NCBI GenBank assembly: GCA_013350335.1
Contig: CM023534.1
Span: 22,587,302 to 22,651,301, forward strand
Source of the DNA: Chimonanthus salicifolius
Lineage: Eukaryota > Streptophyta > Magnoliopsida > Laurales > Calycanthaceae
Reading direction: 5' to 3'
DNA length: 64,000 bases
The position numbers and the translations under genes are program-made. Positions 45,620 through 56,900 of this stretch are shown here, in pieces (the stretch's first letter is position 1; each line of letters opens with the position of its first letter). The notes under the pieces are model-generated. The model made no database searches, was not told where the DNA came from, and saw only the letters and a program-made list of their open reading frames with translations.

Positions 45620-47032
45620 CTACTTAAAAGACCTAATTAAATTAATAAGCTGGAAACTGATTGCCGTCAAAACGGATATGATGGCAATACAAACAGACAT
45701 GACTGCAAATGGGTTTTTGATGTAGTTGCGATTGAAGCTCTGTCGCAGTCGGTTCTTGATGATGTCTTCATAATGTTCATTGATTTGGGCAAATGTTTTC
45801 AGCAGATTGCAGTCATCAATAATAAGCCTTCCCCCAATCTTGTTCACAAGATCCACCAACTGCTGATTGCTGCCCAAACAGTTGTCGATTCCATGGTTGC
45901 AGAGAATTCCAGCATCTTCAACAGAGCCAATGAGGCAATCCAAGATGACAATGTAACCAGAGAAATCAGTGGTGCAATGGCGGTAGCACTGCTCGAATGC
46001 TACGAGATTGAGGAATAAAATTCGGGTGACATCTGATACTGTCATATGAGGAATTTCGATCACTCCTCGTGTAGCCAGCCCTCTTCGCGGCCGGAATTTT
46101 ATGTTCATGAAGCCTTCTTTTCCTCCCACCTTCTTCTGGAACATCAGTCCCACTGCTTGGAGTTCAGATGCACATGGGATCATTTTTATAATACCCGATT
46201 TCGGAGTATGAGATAAGTTCTTCTCACTGGACGGGGGAAGGAGACTAGAGTGTACTAAATGGAGAAGATGATGGATTTGGAGATGGGGATGGGTTGTAAA
46301 ACTTTCAGCAGGGAGGACAAAACTGAAGAATTTGAGAGCCATTTCTGCAAGAGAAGCACCACGAACATCAATTAAATTGAACAGATGTTGGAGAATAAAA
46401 AAGGGCATTTGGTTTTCCAACATGAGCAAATCAATAGCTAGGTGTCTCCGCAACCATTCCAATCTTATGAGCGGATCGTCTTCATATTCACCAACCCATG
46501 TCCGGCGAAAGAGCTCGATGATGAAACAAGCATCTAGAAGCATCATTTCAGCGAAACGATCGCTGTTGAGTATGAATTCTTCCGAGTAACATTCTCGGGC
46601 TTCTCTGTCCAAACTCTTGACTGCTTTTAAGTAATCCTCCAAGCCGCGGCTAGCTTTCCCAGAGAGGACGGAGCGCAGATACCGCCTCTTGTGCTCCTCC
46701 ATGGATTGTAGACGGGTGTTTCTTCTGTCATGGTGGAATGGGCCTATTGAGATGATTTGGGGAATATAAGCACTGTCGTTGTCTTGCAGGAAGCGATAGG
46801 GGACTCTATGAATGGAGCAGGAGATGGCTGTGGATGAAGTTCTTAGTAGTCTTGGCTCTTGAAGAAGTTCATTTTGCATCGAAATAACCCGTTCTGGATC
46901 CAAATACACTTGCCTGGCGTTTGCATCCGCTTCCATGTCCTTCACCTGCCTCATCCCATTCTCAAATCCTCCTCCTATGTTCACCACTACCGTTTCTCCA
47001 ATGGTCGTCTCTGCCAATTGATCCTTCGACAT
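45620..47032 (-). CDS. DUF247 family plant protein
   Basis: An intact 470-codon frame without introns, about the usual size for this plant-specific family. After a variable N-terminus of about 75 residues come the family signatures SCSIHRVPYRFLQDNDSAYI, PQIISIGPFHHDRRN and LQSMEEHKRRYLR (residues 75-130). MLLDACFIIELFRRTW (about 180) and LLMLENQMPFFILQHLF (about 215) follow. The conserved end is HYEDIIKNRLRQSFNRNYIK, NPFAVMSVCIAIISVLTAIS and a short tail, where about 20 hydrophobic residues (near 443-463) form one C-terminal membrane helix. The start is the first ATG, after a CT-rich leader. Biochemical function is unknown; in grasses family members map to self-incompatibility loci, but nothing here ties this gene to that. 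It is the only undamaged gene in the window. Confidence 0.93.
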   Translation of the reverse strand: MSKDQLAETTIGETVVVNIGGGFENGMRQVKDMEADANARQVYLDPERVISMQNELLQEPRLLRTSSTAISCSIHRVPYRFLQDNDSAYIPQIISIGPFHHDRRNTRLQSMEEHKRRYLRSVLSGKASRGLEDYLKAVKSLDREARECYSEEFILNSDRFAEMMLLDACFIIELFRRTWVGEYEDDPLIRLEWLRRHLAIDLLMLENQMPFFILQHLFNLIDVRGASLAEMALKFFSFVLPAESFTTHPHLQIHHLLHLVHSSLLPPSSEKNLSHTPKSGIIKMIPCASELQAVGLMFQKKVGGKEGFMNIKFRPRRGLATRGVIEIPHMTVSDVTRILFLNLVAFEQCYRHCTTDFSGYIVILDCLIGSVEDAGILCNHGIDNCLGSNQQLVDLVNKIGGRLIIDDCNLLKTFAQINEHYEDIIKNRLRQSFNRNYIKNPFAVMSVCIAIISVLTAISFQLINLIRSFK

Positions 47033-47035
47033 CTC

Positions 47036-47057
47036 TCCTCTCTCTCTCTCTCTCTCT
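47036..47057 (-). repeat. CT/GA microsatellite in the DUF247 leader
   Basis: Plus-strand CTCTCTCTCT repeats lie just upstream of the ATG. They would be transcribed as a GA-rich 5' leader, common in plant genes and length-variable. Confidence 0.75.
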
Positions 47058-47100
47058 ATTGTGATTTTAGGTTCAGGTTAAGAACAGAGAACCACTCTCA

Positions 47101-47112
47101 AATATATAAATA
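47101..47112 (-). promoter_or_regulatory. TATA box of the DUF247 gene
   Basis: The minus strand reads AAATATTTATATATT across this site, about 70-80 bp before the ATG, which leaves room for a short leader. Confidence 0.5.
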
Positions 47113-48489
47113 TTTAGCGAGTTGGCAGATCATAGAAGTGGGCCCCTTTAATTTTAATGAGATTGTCCGTTGTCCTGATTTTAGAAGATGAGTCGGTATC
47201 TACCTGTTCTATTTAAAATAGATGTAGCCAATTCAAGGCTTACTTGACGTGGTCAAATTTGGTTCACATATCCATGTTATCGTAACTCGAGTAAAATATT
47301 TTTAAACTTCCTAACCTGACACCTACTTTCGTGCTAGGCTCCACAAATGTGACCTAGTGGTGACACTCCCATCAAGCACCTCGTTTCAAATTCATTAAGA
47401 CACTGGAGGATAAATGCGATCCCCCTTCTCAAGGATTTTCTTCTCTTCCTCTTCCGACCACTCTGTCTCTCACGTTTTTATTCGGGACTGACGGCTCACG
47501 TTTTCCCTGCCACCTCGCGCTGCTTTACATGTGCATGTAAAATATAGGTCGGACCGAAATATCTTTCATCGGCTGAATTTATTTTTTTCTCTTCAAATTC
47601 TTTTTTAGAATTTTGGTGGTTTTTTTATAAAATAAAAAAAAAAATTCGGTCTGAAACTATACGTTTCTGACGAGATTTGTTACCTTGATGTAAAAAGGTG
47701 AAAATTTTCTTTCTGTTAATTTAATAGTTGATGTGGATATAGGACTCTTATTTAATAAGTGTTTATTATTAAAAGTTCTTAATTATTTAGAACTCTTATT
47801 TATTAGGTATTTTTATTAAGAGTTTCTTTTATTATTAGTAGGTTGTTAGAATTTGACGGTAAAAAGGAAAGGACAATCGGCTCCTATTATGTAGAATACA
47901 ATCGATTTTTTTTTCTCTTTATTTAAGGAGTTGTATGTAACCATATTGAGGAGAGTTATTTTGATGAATAAAATTGGATATTTTTTTCCTATAACGTGTG
48001 TTATTTGTGGAAGTCGTGAACTGCAATAAGTCGCAGGTTCTTGCTGGAAGTCCAGCCAATCTCAAGTGTTTCTTGGCTGTCTCTCAGAGACAGGATTGCA
48101 GGAAGTCTGCAATTCCCATCTGGTTCAAGGCCAGATTCAAACCAGGCTGATTTGTATCAGCCCAAGTTCAGAACACCGCTATTAAGATTGTTCTGCACCA
48201 ATTGCAGATTTTGTTAGAAGAGAGTTGCTGCAACTTGCTGGAAAATCAGCCAGTTGTTCGTATGTTTGATCTAGCAAACAGATCGCAGATTTCTTCTGAT
48301 TCAGGCCAGGTGTAGACGTTGATCTACAACCCAGCCTAAGCAGCAACGTGTGTTGTTTTTTCAAGGTGTTATTCTGAGAATGGAGGTGACTTGGAACTCC
48401 TCCTATACCACCAGGTGGCGAGGGCTTTATTGAGTAAAGTCAAATTGTGTTTCCTTAAGCAACATCAGTGATTTGTATATGGAGTATTA
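47113..48489. other. Upstream intergenic region, probably with retroelement remnants
   Basis: Bases 47740-48005 are AT-rich with repeated ACTCTTATTTATTA words and GAATAAAATTGG. They look like an LTR but have no partner copy. Bases 48005-48480 have repeated CAGG/CCTG-type words. No ORF of a known family. Confidence 0.4.
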
Positions 48490-48735
48490 ATGCAAAATAG
48501 TGCCAGCAATCAACAGTTTTTGTTGATAAAGCTAAGTCCAATACATCAGTCAGGATGGTGGTCCATTGGAAATCAGTCTGGAATTTGGGTGGCATTGGTA
48601 TTGTTGTGTCTTGGAATATTTCAGCATAATTATCTTAATTTATTTTGCGATCGGGTTATTCAAGATATTATTCAAGCTTCTGCTATAATTCGAGGTTGGA
48701 TATTCTTAATCCTACCTACCTTACACCAATAGTAG
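48490..48735 (-). repeat. Retroelement fragment shared, inverted, with the right edge of the window
   Basis: Bases 48555-48720 match the complement of about 63285-63430 nearly throughout (for example TTATCTTAATTTATTTTGCG against its complement). CCAGCAATCAACA at 48504 also recurs in the right-hand copy. It is probably part of one LTR-type family present in opposite orientations. Confidence 0.6.
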
Positions 48736-49142
48736 AGATGAATCTTTGGTCGGGTCTTATGTTGATCTATAGATATCTCTTGAGCTCGTATTTAAAAGAT
48801 AAATAGGTCTAAAAGTCTGAATCCGATCATCGAATAAATAATATTTATCAAAATTTATTTATTTAAGTCGAATTTAGTCAAATGAACACCTTTTAAATTT
48901 TACTTTTATTTTTCAAAAAAAGAGAAAAGAAGTTGAACTCAATACCCAAGATTTGAAACTCCTTGGCCGCCGATTCTTAACTCCTTTGTAGGATTTCCTT
49001 GGTATTTGATTTTTACTTCCTAGGACTTGGATATGAGCACCTTTGTAAAAAATCTTTTACATCATGCACCAGCTCCTTAGCGGGAGCTTTTGTGGGGATC
49101 TACCTATCATTCCCACGTTCATAGCAATAATTAAAAAAAAAT
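48736..49142. other. No recognised feature
   Basis: No gene, terminal repeat or RNA was identified in this stretch between the retroelement fragment and the tandem repeat. Confidence 0.4.
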
Positions 49143-50446
49143 GAAATCTTTTTGTTTTGTTTTTTCAAGAAAATACTAAAGGAATCAAAAGATATTAAGG
49201 TAACAAATATTAAAAGAATATAGTGTAACATATGTGACATGATTGTCATTGTTCTTTACTGGAGTATTGTACGTTGATCTCTCACTAATTAAATTAGTGT
49301 GTAATAAGGTCAAGAATAAAGATGAGATTGATAAGGAAACCATGTCAATGATTTTATGAAGAGATGTGAAAAAAGATATTTTTTTTAATCTTTATTAATT
49401 AAACTAATGGTAAAGAGAGGAAAAACATATTTTAGGGTGACACTGAGTGTCCGATTGATTAAACTTTCGTCTAAAAAATCTATGTACATCTATATAAGCG
49501 AAACTTATCAAGATGATTAAGGAGAATTCAAGAGGATGAGGGTTTTTAGAGTTCAAATCTACGGAAGTTCGACTAATAAAGAAGAGAAAGGAAGAAAATT
49601 CACCTTTCTCCTCATTTTGGGGAGGAGTTTTTTTTATTTTTATGTTTTAGTTTATTTTCTCATATTAAAAAAGGAAATTTATTTGTTTTGTTTGTCCAAC
49701 AAAACACTTAAGGGATCAAGAGGTAGCAAAATAACAAATAAAAAAGTGAAATAAAAGAAAGGAGTAAGGTATGTGACATGATTGTCATTGTCATTACTAG
49801 AGCATTGTACTTTGATCTCCTAAGGTGAAGAACAAAGATCAGAGCCATAAGGTAACCATATCAATGATTTAACCGAGACATGTGTGAAAAAAACATGTTT
49901 TTGATTAATGAAACTAATAGGTAAAGAGAGGAAAAATATATTTTAAGGTGACACTTGGTGCCTAATTGATATACCTTTGCCTACAAAATCTAACCACATC
50001 TATATAACCCAAACGAGGATGAGGTTTTTTAGAATTCAAATCTTGGGGAGTTTGACACAAGAAAAAAGAGAGGAACAAAATTCACCTTTCTCCCTCATTT
50101 TGGAGAGGAGTTTTCTTTTCTCTGTTTTAATGTGTTTTCTTGAATTATAAAAAGGAATTTTCTTTGTTTTGTTTGTCCAAGAAAACACTTAAGGGACTAA
50201 GAGATAGTAAACTAACAATTTTTTTTTTAAAAAAAAAGATAGTGTAATGTATGTGACATGATTGTTATTATCATTATTAGAGTATTATACTTTATTGTCC
50301 CTGTAGTTAAATTAGTGTTAAATAAGGTCAAGAACAAAGATGAGTGACAAGGTAACCACCTCAATGATTTTATGGGAACATGAATTAAAATAATGGATAA
50401 AGAGAGGAAAAAATATATTTTAGGATGACACTTGGTAATTTCATTT
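49143..50446. repeat. Long-period tandem repeat, two full units and one partial
   Basis: Units start at 49143, 49674 and 50155 (periods 531 and 481), each with TTTGTTTTGTTT followed by AAGAAAACACTTAAGGGA-like sequence. Each then carries GTGACATGATTGTCATTGT, TAAGGTCAAGAACAAAGATG-like and AAGAGAGGAAAAATATATTT-like blocks in the same order. The third unit stops after about 290 bp, at the TTTTAGGATGACACTTGG block. Units differ by many small changes. There is no coding capacity. Confidence 0.88.
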
Positions 50447-51169
50447 GTTTAGATAGAATTGATAATTCACTTAATTTTAGTGTAGTAAGAGTAAAAGTGT
50501 TAGTACACTGATCAATTCTCCTTTAATATATATAATAATAATAATACAACTATTGGACAAAAGTGTCGTTCCCATGTAGCAGCCACTTTAGATCCAACTA
50601 TCCAAATGTCTTGGAATTTTTATTTATTGGATTTGATGTTGGTGTCAAAGAAGACACTCCAATGAAGGGCAAGTGTATGATCATTGGAAATTTTCAAATG
50701 AAGTGAAAATTGTATTAGTAATCATTACATGGCAGTTGGCCTTCATAAATTGATGGGAGGAGAAGCCCTTTATTATACTATTTGTCACATCATTTGAGTT
50801 TATAATTTTAAAATTTAATATAACAAGACTCAACGTGGCTCAACTGTACGATCTCAAATCAGTATTTAAAATTCTAAAATCTCTTTATTAATTATTTTAT
50901 TAGAAAGAATGTGTTTTGGGTTATATTGAAATGGCATAAATACTCAAATTGGATGATTTTTATTGTTACAATGGATGTGGTTGGAGACTTGGACATTTTA
51001 GTTTGGTAGATTTTAATTTATACATAGTTTTCACTATTTCTAATTTTCTATGTTCAGTGAATCTATGATGCCACACTACTATTACAGCTACTCATGGGCC
51101 ACTTTTGATCCGAGTGAGATTATCCAATCCTACTTATATAGTTTTGGGCTACTAGTTTGGGAAATATCA
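50447..51169. other. Intergenic, AT-rich
   Basis: A short TAA repeat lies near 50530-50548. No gene or element was recognised. Confidence 0.5.
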
Positions 51170-51177
51170 TATCCAAT

Positions 51178-51535
51178 CAGGGGTCGAAATCTCGGCCGAT
51201 ACTGTGCCTATCGGCCAAAGATAAAAAAAAGGCCGATACGGCCGATTTTTATTTTTTCTTTAAAAAAAAATACAAATATCGGTGTGGGCCAGGTCGATAT
51301 CTCGGCCAATATTCGTTTGAACGGGTGAATATCGGCCTAGATATCGGCTGATATTTATATTTTTAATTTTTTTTAAAAATAGTCTTTTTTTATTTTTTTT
51401 AGTAAAATTTTTCATAAAAAAAGCCACCGAGATTTTCAAAAATAAAAAAAATTGAGGAGAGATAAAACTTGACAGAGATCTCGGCCGAGATACATATCGG
51501 CCGAAAATTCGGATCCACCGAATTTTCGACCCCTG
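51178..51535. mobile_element. hAT-like MITE, CGGCCGAT family (copy c)
   Basis: The left end CAGGGGTCGAAATCTCGG and the right end (complement CAGGGGTCGAAAATTCGG) are inverted. TATCCAAT flanks both sides (51170-51177 and 51536-51543), a perfect 8-bp TSD. At 358 bp it is the longest of three copies and has many TATCGGCC and CGGCCGA motifs around A/T-runs. Confidence 0.93.
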
Positions 51536-51543
51536 TATCCAAT

Positions 51544-52106
51544 GTACTTTATGTGCCTTAACTATGGTTTGGAACAAAGATACATGATCTAGCCATTCCT
51601 ACATGTTTAAAGTAAATGACATATTAGGAAGAAACTGTCAACTGAGCATAGACTATGATCGACTGCGATCAATAGCCATCTCCAAGCTCTATGGAGCTTA
51701 CCGGAGTGGGATTTAATTATAAAGATGAATGGGTTTAAAAGGTTGAGACACCTTTTTCAAATAAAAATTAAGTTCATTGGATTTAAGAAGTAATAATTTT
51801 CAAGTGTAAAGAAAAAATAATACTCAAAATGGAGTTAGTTTTGAATAAATTTTTAATTCAATAGTGAGATCAACTTAAACTGATTTCAAATTGGATATAG
51901 ATACAAATTCATGAATAGTAAATGACTTTGAAAATGAAGAGAGAGAGTGATTTCAAACTCCAATTAAAAAAAATGATTGATATTAGGAAGCATATAATTT
52001 TGGATTATGATTATCTCTCAATCTGTTAGATTTACTTGTAGTATCCAAATTCATTGGACTTTAATCTATAAATATGGTTCTATAACTTTGTTGTTCGTTT
52101 CCTTCA
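51544..52106. other. Intergenic, AT-rich
   Basis: No gene or repeat was recognised up to the TSD of MULE copy 2. Confidence 0.5.
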
Positions 52107-52114
52107 TTTAACAT

Positions 52115-52736
52115 GGTCGCACTTACACACACCCAGAAATCTTGCCTCTACACACCAGAATCCGGATTTTTGTGGCAAATTACCATTTTACCCCCGCGTT
52201 TCCAATCATTCGAATGAATGCCCAGTTCATTTTGGCATTCATTCGAATGACTGGGCTAAAAAGTAACACGGAATGTTGTTCAGCCCATTCATTCGAATGA
52301 ATATTCATTCGTATACAACTGATTCATTCGAATGAATCACTCATTTATTCGAATGAATGCCTTCAAACGTGCATTCATTCGTATACAACTGATTCATTTG
52401 AATGAATGCCTTCAAACGTGCATTCATTCGAATGAATCAGCTGATTCATTCGAATGAATGTATCAAAGAGAAACATTCGAATGACAGTCCTTCTTGTTCA
52501 ACTGATTCATTCGAATGAATCAACTGATTCATTCGAATGAATGCCTTCAAACATGCATTCATTAGAATGAATCAATTGATTCATTCAAATGAATGTATCA
52601 GAGACAACCTGTCGAATGACAGTCCCGTCATTCATTCGAATGAATCAACTGATTCATTCGAATGAATGCCTTGAAAACGTGCATTCATTCAAATGAATCA
52701 GCTGATTCATTCGAATGAATGGAACTTATATATAAA
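52115..52736 (+). repeat. MULE copy 2 left terminal inverted repeat
   Basis: It pairs with 61897-62579. It contains at least eleven exact TTCGAATGAAT words, and a perfect 40-bp palindrome at 52421-52460 centred on CAGCTG. Confidence 0.9.
52727..52736 (+). promoter_or_regulatory. TATA box at the inner edge of the left TIR (transposase side)
   Basis: TATATATAAATA lies at the TIR border, before the C/T/A-rich leader. Confidence 0.6.
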
Positions 52737-52795
52737 TACACATTCGATCGATCCACGAAATTCCACTCGTTTCATTTCATATTAAACCCTAAACC

Positions 52796-53125
52796 GTTGT
52801 TTCCCTCTCCCTTGAACCCCTTTCTCAATCCCTTCTCCCTTAAAACTTAAACCCCATTTTCAACACCCTCTTTTCACCCTTAAACCCCTTTTGCAAAGAC
52901 TTTTCCCTACAACCTCATTTTCAACCACCTTTTCAACTCTTTTTTTCAATCCCAAACCCTTGAACCCCATTTAAATCCCAAACCCTTATACCCCATTTTG
53001 AACCACCTTTTTCAAATACTTATCCCTAAAACCCCATTTTCAACTCCCTTTTTAATCCCAAAACATTAAACCCTTTTAAATCCCAAACCCTTAAACCTCT
53101 CAATCCCATTTTCAACACACTCTCT
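52796..53125 (+). repeat. C/T/A-rich leader with imperfect short repeats (copy 2)
   Basis: It repeats words such as AACCCCATTTTCAAC and AATCCCAAACCCTT, like copy 1 at 15655-15980. It is followed by a possible 5' intron with a GT border near 53194. Confidence 0.6.
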
Positions 53126-53903
53126 CAATCTCTTATCTCGGGTCGAAGTTATCTCTCTTAAGCTAATGTCTGGATCTCGTATCTCGAATCGAAGGTAACT
53201 TCTATCTCATTTTTTTTACAAATCATTATTATTAGTGTTTTAGAGGTAGGTTTACATCCTCAAGTGGCATGGAGTTTGTTGAGGGATGTTTTGAAAGTCG
53301 TGAGGACCTTATAAATTATGTTAAGAATATAGTTCTTGAATAAGGATTTGTATGTACGATAAAGAGGTCATGTAATAAGGAAAATAAATTAGTCTTTGGC
53401 TGCGATAAAGGGGGTAAATAACGCAGCACGGTTAGCTTGGATGACGATGACAAAAAGAGGAAAGCATACTCTCGCCAATGTAATTGTCCTTTTGAAGTTA
53501 AAGGAAAACAGATTGTTGATGGGTCATGGAAGTTGACCATAAAGAATTTGGAGCACAATCATGATATATCGGATGTATTATTAGGTCATCCAAGTACAAG
53601 ATGTTTTTCAGATTCTGAGAAAAGAATGATCATTGAAATAAGGAGTAGCAATATACCACTACGGTAAATTTTGACGACCCTTAGAAATCAAAATCCAGAT
53701 ATTGGAATATCAGCGGCTGATTTGTACAACTTTTGTTCTGTGCTTCGGAAAAAGCAACTAAGGGGTCAAACTACAATTGAAGCTTTGATAGAAGATCTTC
53801 AAGGAGCTGTTATCAATACTTTCTTGACTATGACAGTGATGATCATCTATCCCATCTCTTTTTCGCACATCCGAAGTCAATTTTTCTTACCGAGAGCTAC
53901 CAT

Positions 53904-56900
53904 TTTAATACCCTGCCCCAGATTAGGCGTGTTTTAGCTTAATAACTTGTTTAATCGGTTAATCTTGAATATTACTGTTAGGGCTTTGAGGAAAGCCCAA
54001 GTGTGGCCCAATCCGAGCTCGTGAGCTCAATGATCCAACTTGTCCAATTGTAGGGGCATTTTGGTAATTTACCGCTTATAGTTGTTATTTTATAAATTAT
54101 GTTGTTGTGTGATTATTATTGATTGATATTATTCTCCTTAATAAAGGATTTGCATTTTTTATTTTAAAATAATTTTTTTTTCAGAAAATGGTATTTAAAT
54201 CCGCCCGTCGAAACCCCGAAAGGGAGTAATAATTATTTTAAATGATTTTGAAAATGAGATAAATTTCAAAACTAGTATTTTGTGTTAGACCATTTTAAGA
54301 ATGGTCTAGTTATTCTTTTGGACCCCAAAATGAGGTTTCTAAAATATTTTATTTAACATTTGTTTAATTAAGTAAATAATGTTTAAATTATGAATTTTTT
54401 TAAATCATTGGTTTTGGTTAAGAGTTAAATCCCAAAATTTTTATGGTGATCAAGGTTTTCAAAACCCAACTTATCTATAAGGTTGGATTAAGATTTTTAG
54501 TTATCAAAATCTTATGTTTAGTTTAAAATCAGTTTTTTAATAAAACTGGGACTTATTTGCAAAATTGGGAAAAACTAGAGGGCTGATCTGCAACCACTGT
54601 AGCGGACGTAAGCCGCACCTACATGCAAATGCATGTAGTGGCTCAACGGCCACTTCTTCCGGCGAGACTCTATAAAACTGGCCCTCCTGCTGCAGACCAA
54701 ACTCCCAGCAAAAATCCCTTCTTCTCATCTCTGTCTCAGTCTCAGACCAAACCCAACCAGCCGACCCTTAGCCTCTGTTATTCCTGGTTTTTCACCCGTA
54801 GCTTAAGAAAGGAAAATTTTCAAAACACAGGATTTTCTTAACTCAGGAACTTTAGTGAAGGCAACCACTGTGTTCCTCTTTCAATTCTAGTCGATTTAGA
54901 ACCAAGAAAATCCAGTTTTGGCCCTGTTTTGAGTAAGGAAAACCAGTTTGAAATCTAAGGAAAATCATGGGTTCCCTTATACCCGTGAGGATTTGGCGTT
55001 AAAATCAGATGGCCCAGTGAGCTTCAAAGCTCCAAATCATTCCCTATAGAAAGAGGACTCCCAGAGGAGTCCATCGGACTGGCTAGATGTGAAAATCGAG
55101 TCCGGGAAACCCTCTTTTCTAGATTCGTATTTCACTGTTTGTCTACCATCACTGTCTGCTGTTGCAGAGAGTGGAGGAAGACGACTCTCGGACGGTCTGA
55201 GAGTCGAGCTTCGGATGGTCCGAGCCCTTCGGACTGTCCGAGCCATTCGGATGGTCCGAGAGCTAACCCTCGGACGTTCCGAGCTTCACCCAAAGCGCAG
55301 TTACGCCTAAGGCTAGCCTGACCCTTTCGGACAATCCGAGCAGAGTTCGGAAGGACCGAACCCACTCGGACGTTCCGAGCCCTCACTTCGGACGTTCCGA
55401 GGCATACAGCCCACCAAGACCTGTTTTCGGATTTTAATCGGTTCGAATGGACTTTGGATGATCCGATACCCGATCTTTAGACGATCCGAAGTCAGACCCA
55501 AGATCCGAGGTCAGTGACTAGTTTAGGTGTGGTTTGGATGATCCGAAGCCAGAGTACCTGGTTCGGAGGCATGTTCCGAGGGACCCAGTTTTTAAGTGTA
55601 AATCTTGGCTGATTATATGTTTGATGTATGTGATGTGATGTTAGTACCCCTTTTTTGTTAATTAAGATTGTACTAACCCTCTTCTCTTATTACTATAGTG
55701 TAAATATTATTGTATTCACTTCCAGGCCAACTTTATTGGTCGGGCACTGAGTGATCTCACTTCCAGGCCGACGCTATATTTGTCGGGCACTGAATAACTT
55801 CGAGGCCTAACTCAAAATGTCAGATCTGGTCCTATCCAGAAGACAACTGAGAAGTGACCCGATGATCTAGACCTAACTCAATAAGTTAATTTGGTCAATG
55901 CCCAGAAGACAATATGAGTTTTGGACTGAGCGCCCTTATTATTCTATCTTGTAGATTATTATAAATTAAAAATGATAAACAAAGTAGGAGACTCAATTCC
56001 ACGTACCTTGGATATTTTTGGGAAAACAAGTATGATTTCGAAATACTGTTTGTATGTATATGACTGCTATGTGTATTGATTGTGCACTTGTTTGTTTTTT
56101 GAACAGAGACCGCGAAACCACACATATACGGTGAGGGAACTTAACTTTGTACCTTGATGAAAACAGGTTTTGTTATTTGAGATGGACTTTGAAACAATGA
56201 GTGGTTTCAAGTTGATGAACCCACTCATGTGCTTAGACTTGATGCACTATGGTAAGAGTGCTTATGATGATGGTGAATATTATGATGATGATCATATGAG
56301 ATGTGATACTACTTCCACGTACCTTTTACTATGGAACCATTGCCGAGCTGAGGTGTCGGTTACGTCTACTGGACCAGGTGGGTCTACAGTGACTGGCAAG
56401 GTGTGTCAGTGCCGGTTTGAGGTGCATACCAGAGATGTATTTGAAAGGATGTATTTTGATCGTGTCGGGACTTAATACTATTGGTGTCAGGATGGTATCT
56501 AGGGGTTACGTTGGATAACAGCAGTAATGGAAAGATGATGAGAAAGTGGAAAGACGATGATGAGACTTTACTTGATATTGTGAATTTTATTATCAAGTAT
56601 GAGATATTATATTACAACTGTTGATTATATACTAACCTATTGCTTACTTAAAACTGCACTGTTATATTTCCTTCACTGGGCTAGTTGGCTCACCCCACTC
56701 ACCTTTCAGGAGATGAACCCGAGGAGGAGAACCCTCTATTTGAAGCTTAGAGAGGATAAGCTGCGGCGTTGCTTTGGGATTCTCACTGAGGGGGAAGCCT
56801 TGTATTTGTGCTTTCTGGTTTTTGAAACCATTTTCTTTTGTAAAGTACCGAGTGTGGTATTTAGTGTGTGTTAATGTGTTGTACTAGGACTACTACGTTT

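Noticed and set aside
45773..46589. Plus-strand frames opposite the DUF247 gene
   Set aside because: Shadow frames of a real minus-strand gene.
52200..52730. CRISPR-like array
   Set aside because: Repeats are palindromic, irregularly spaced and part of a transposon inverted repeat in plant nuclear DNA.
55037..55386. Arg/Ser/Gly-rich frames on both strands
   Set aside because: Created by the TCGGA-N4-TCCGA palindrome array, which reads as RxxRxVR-like repeats in several frames.
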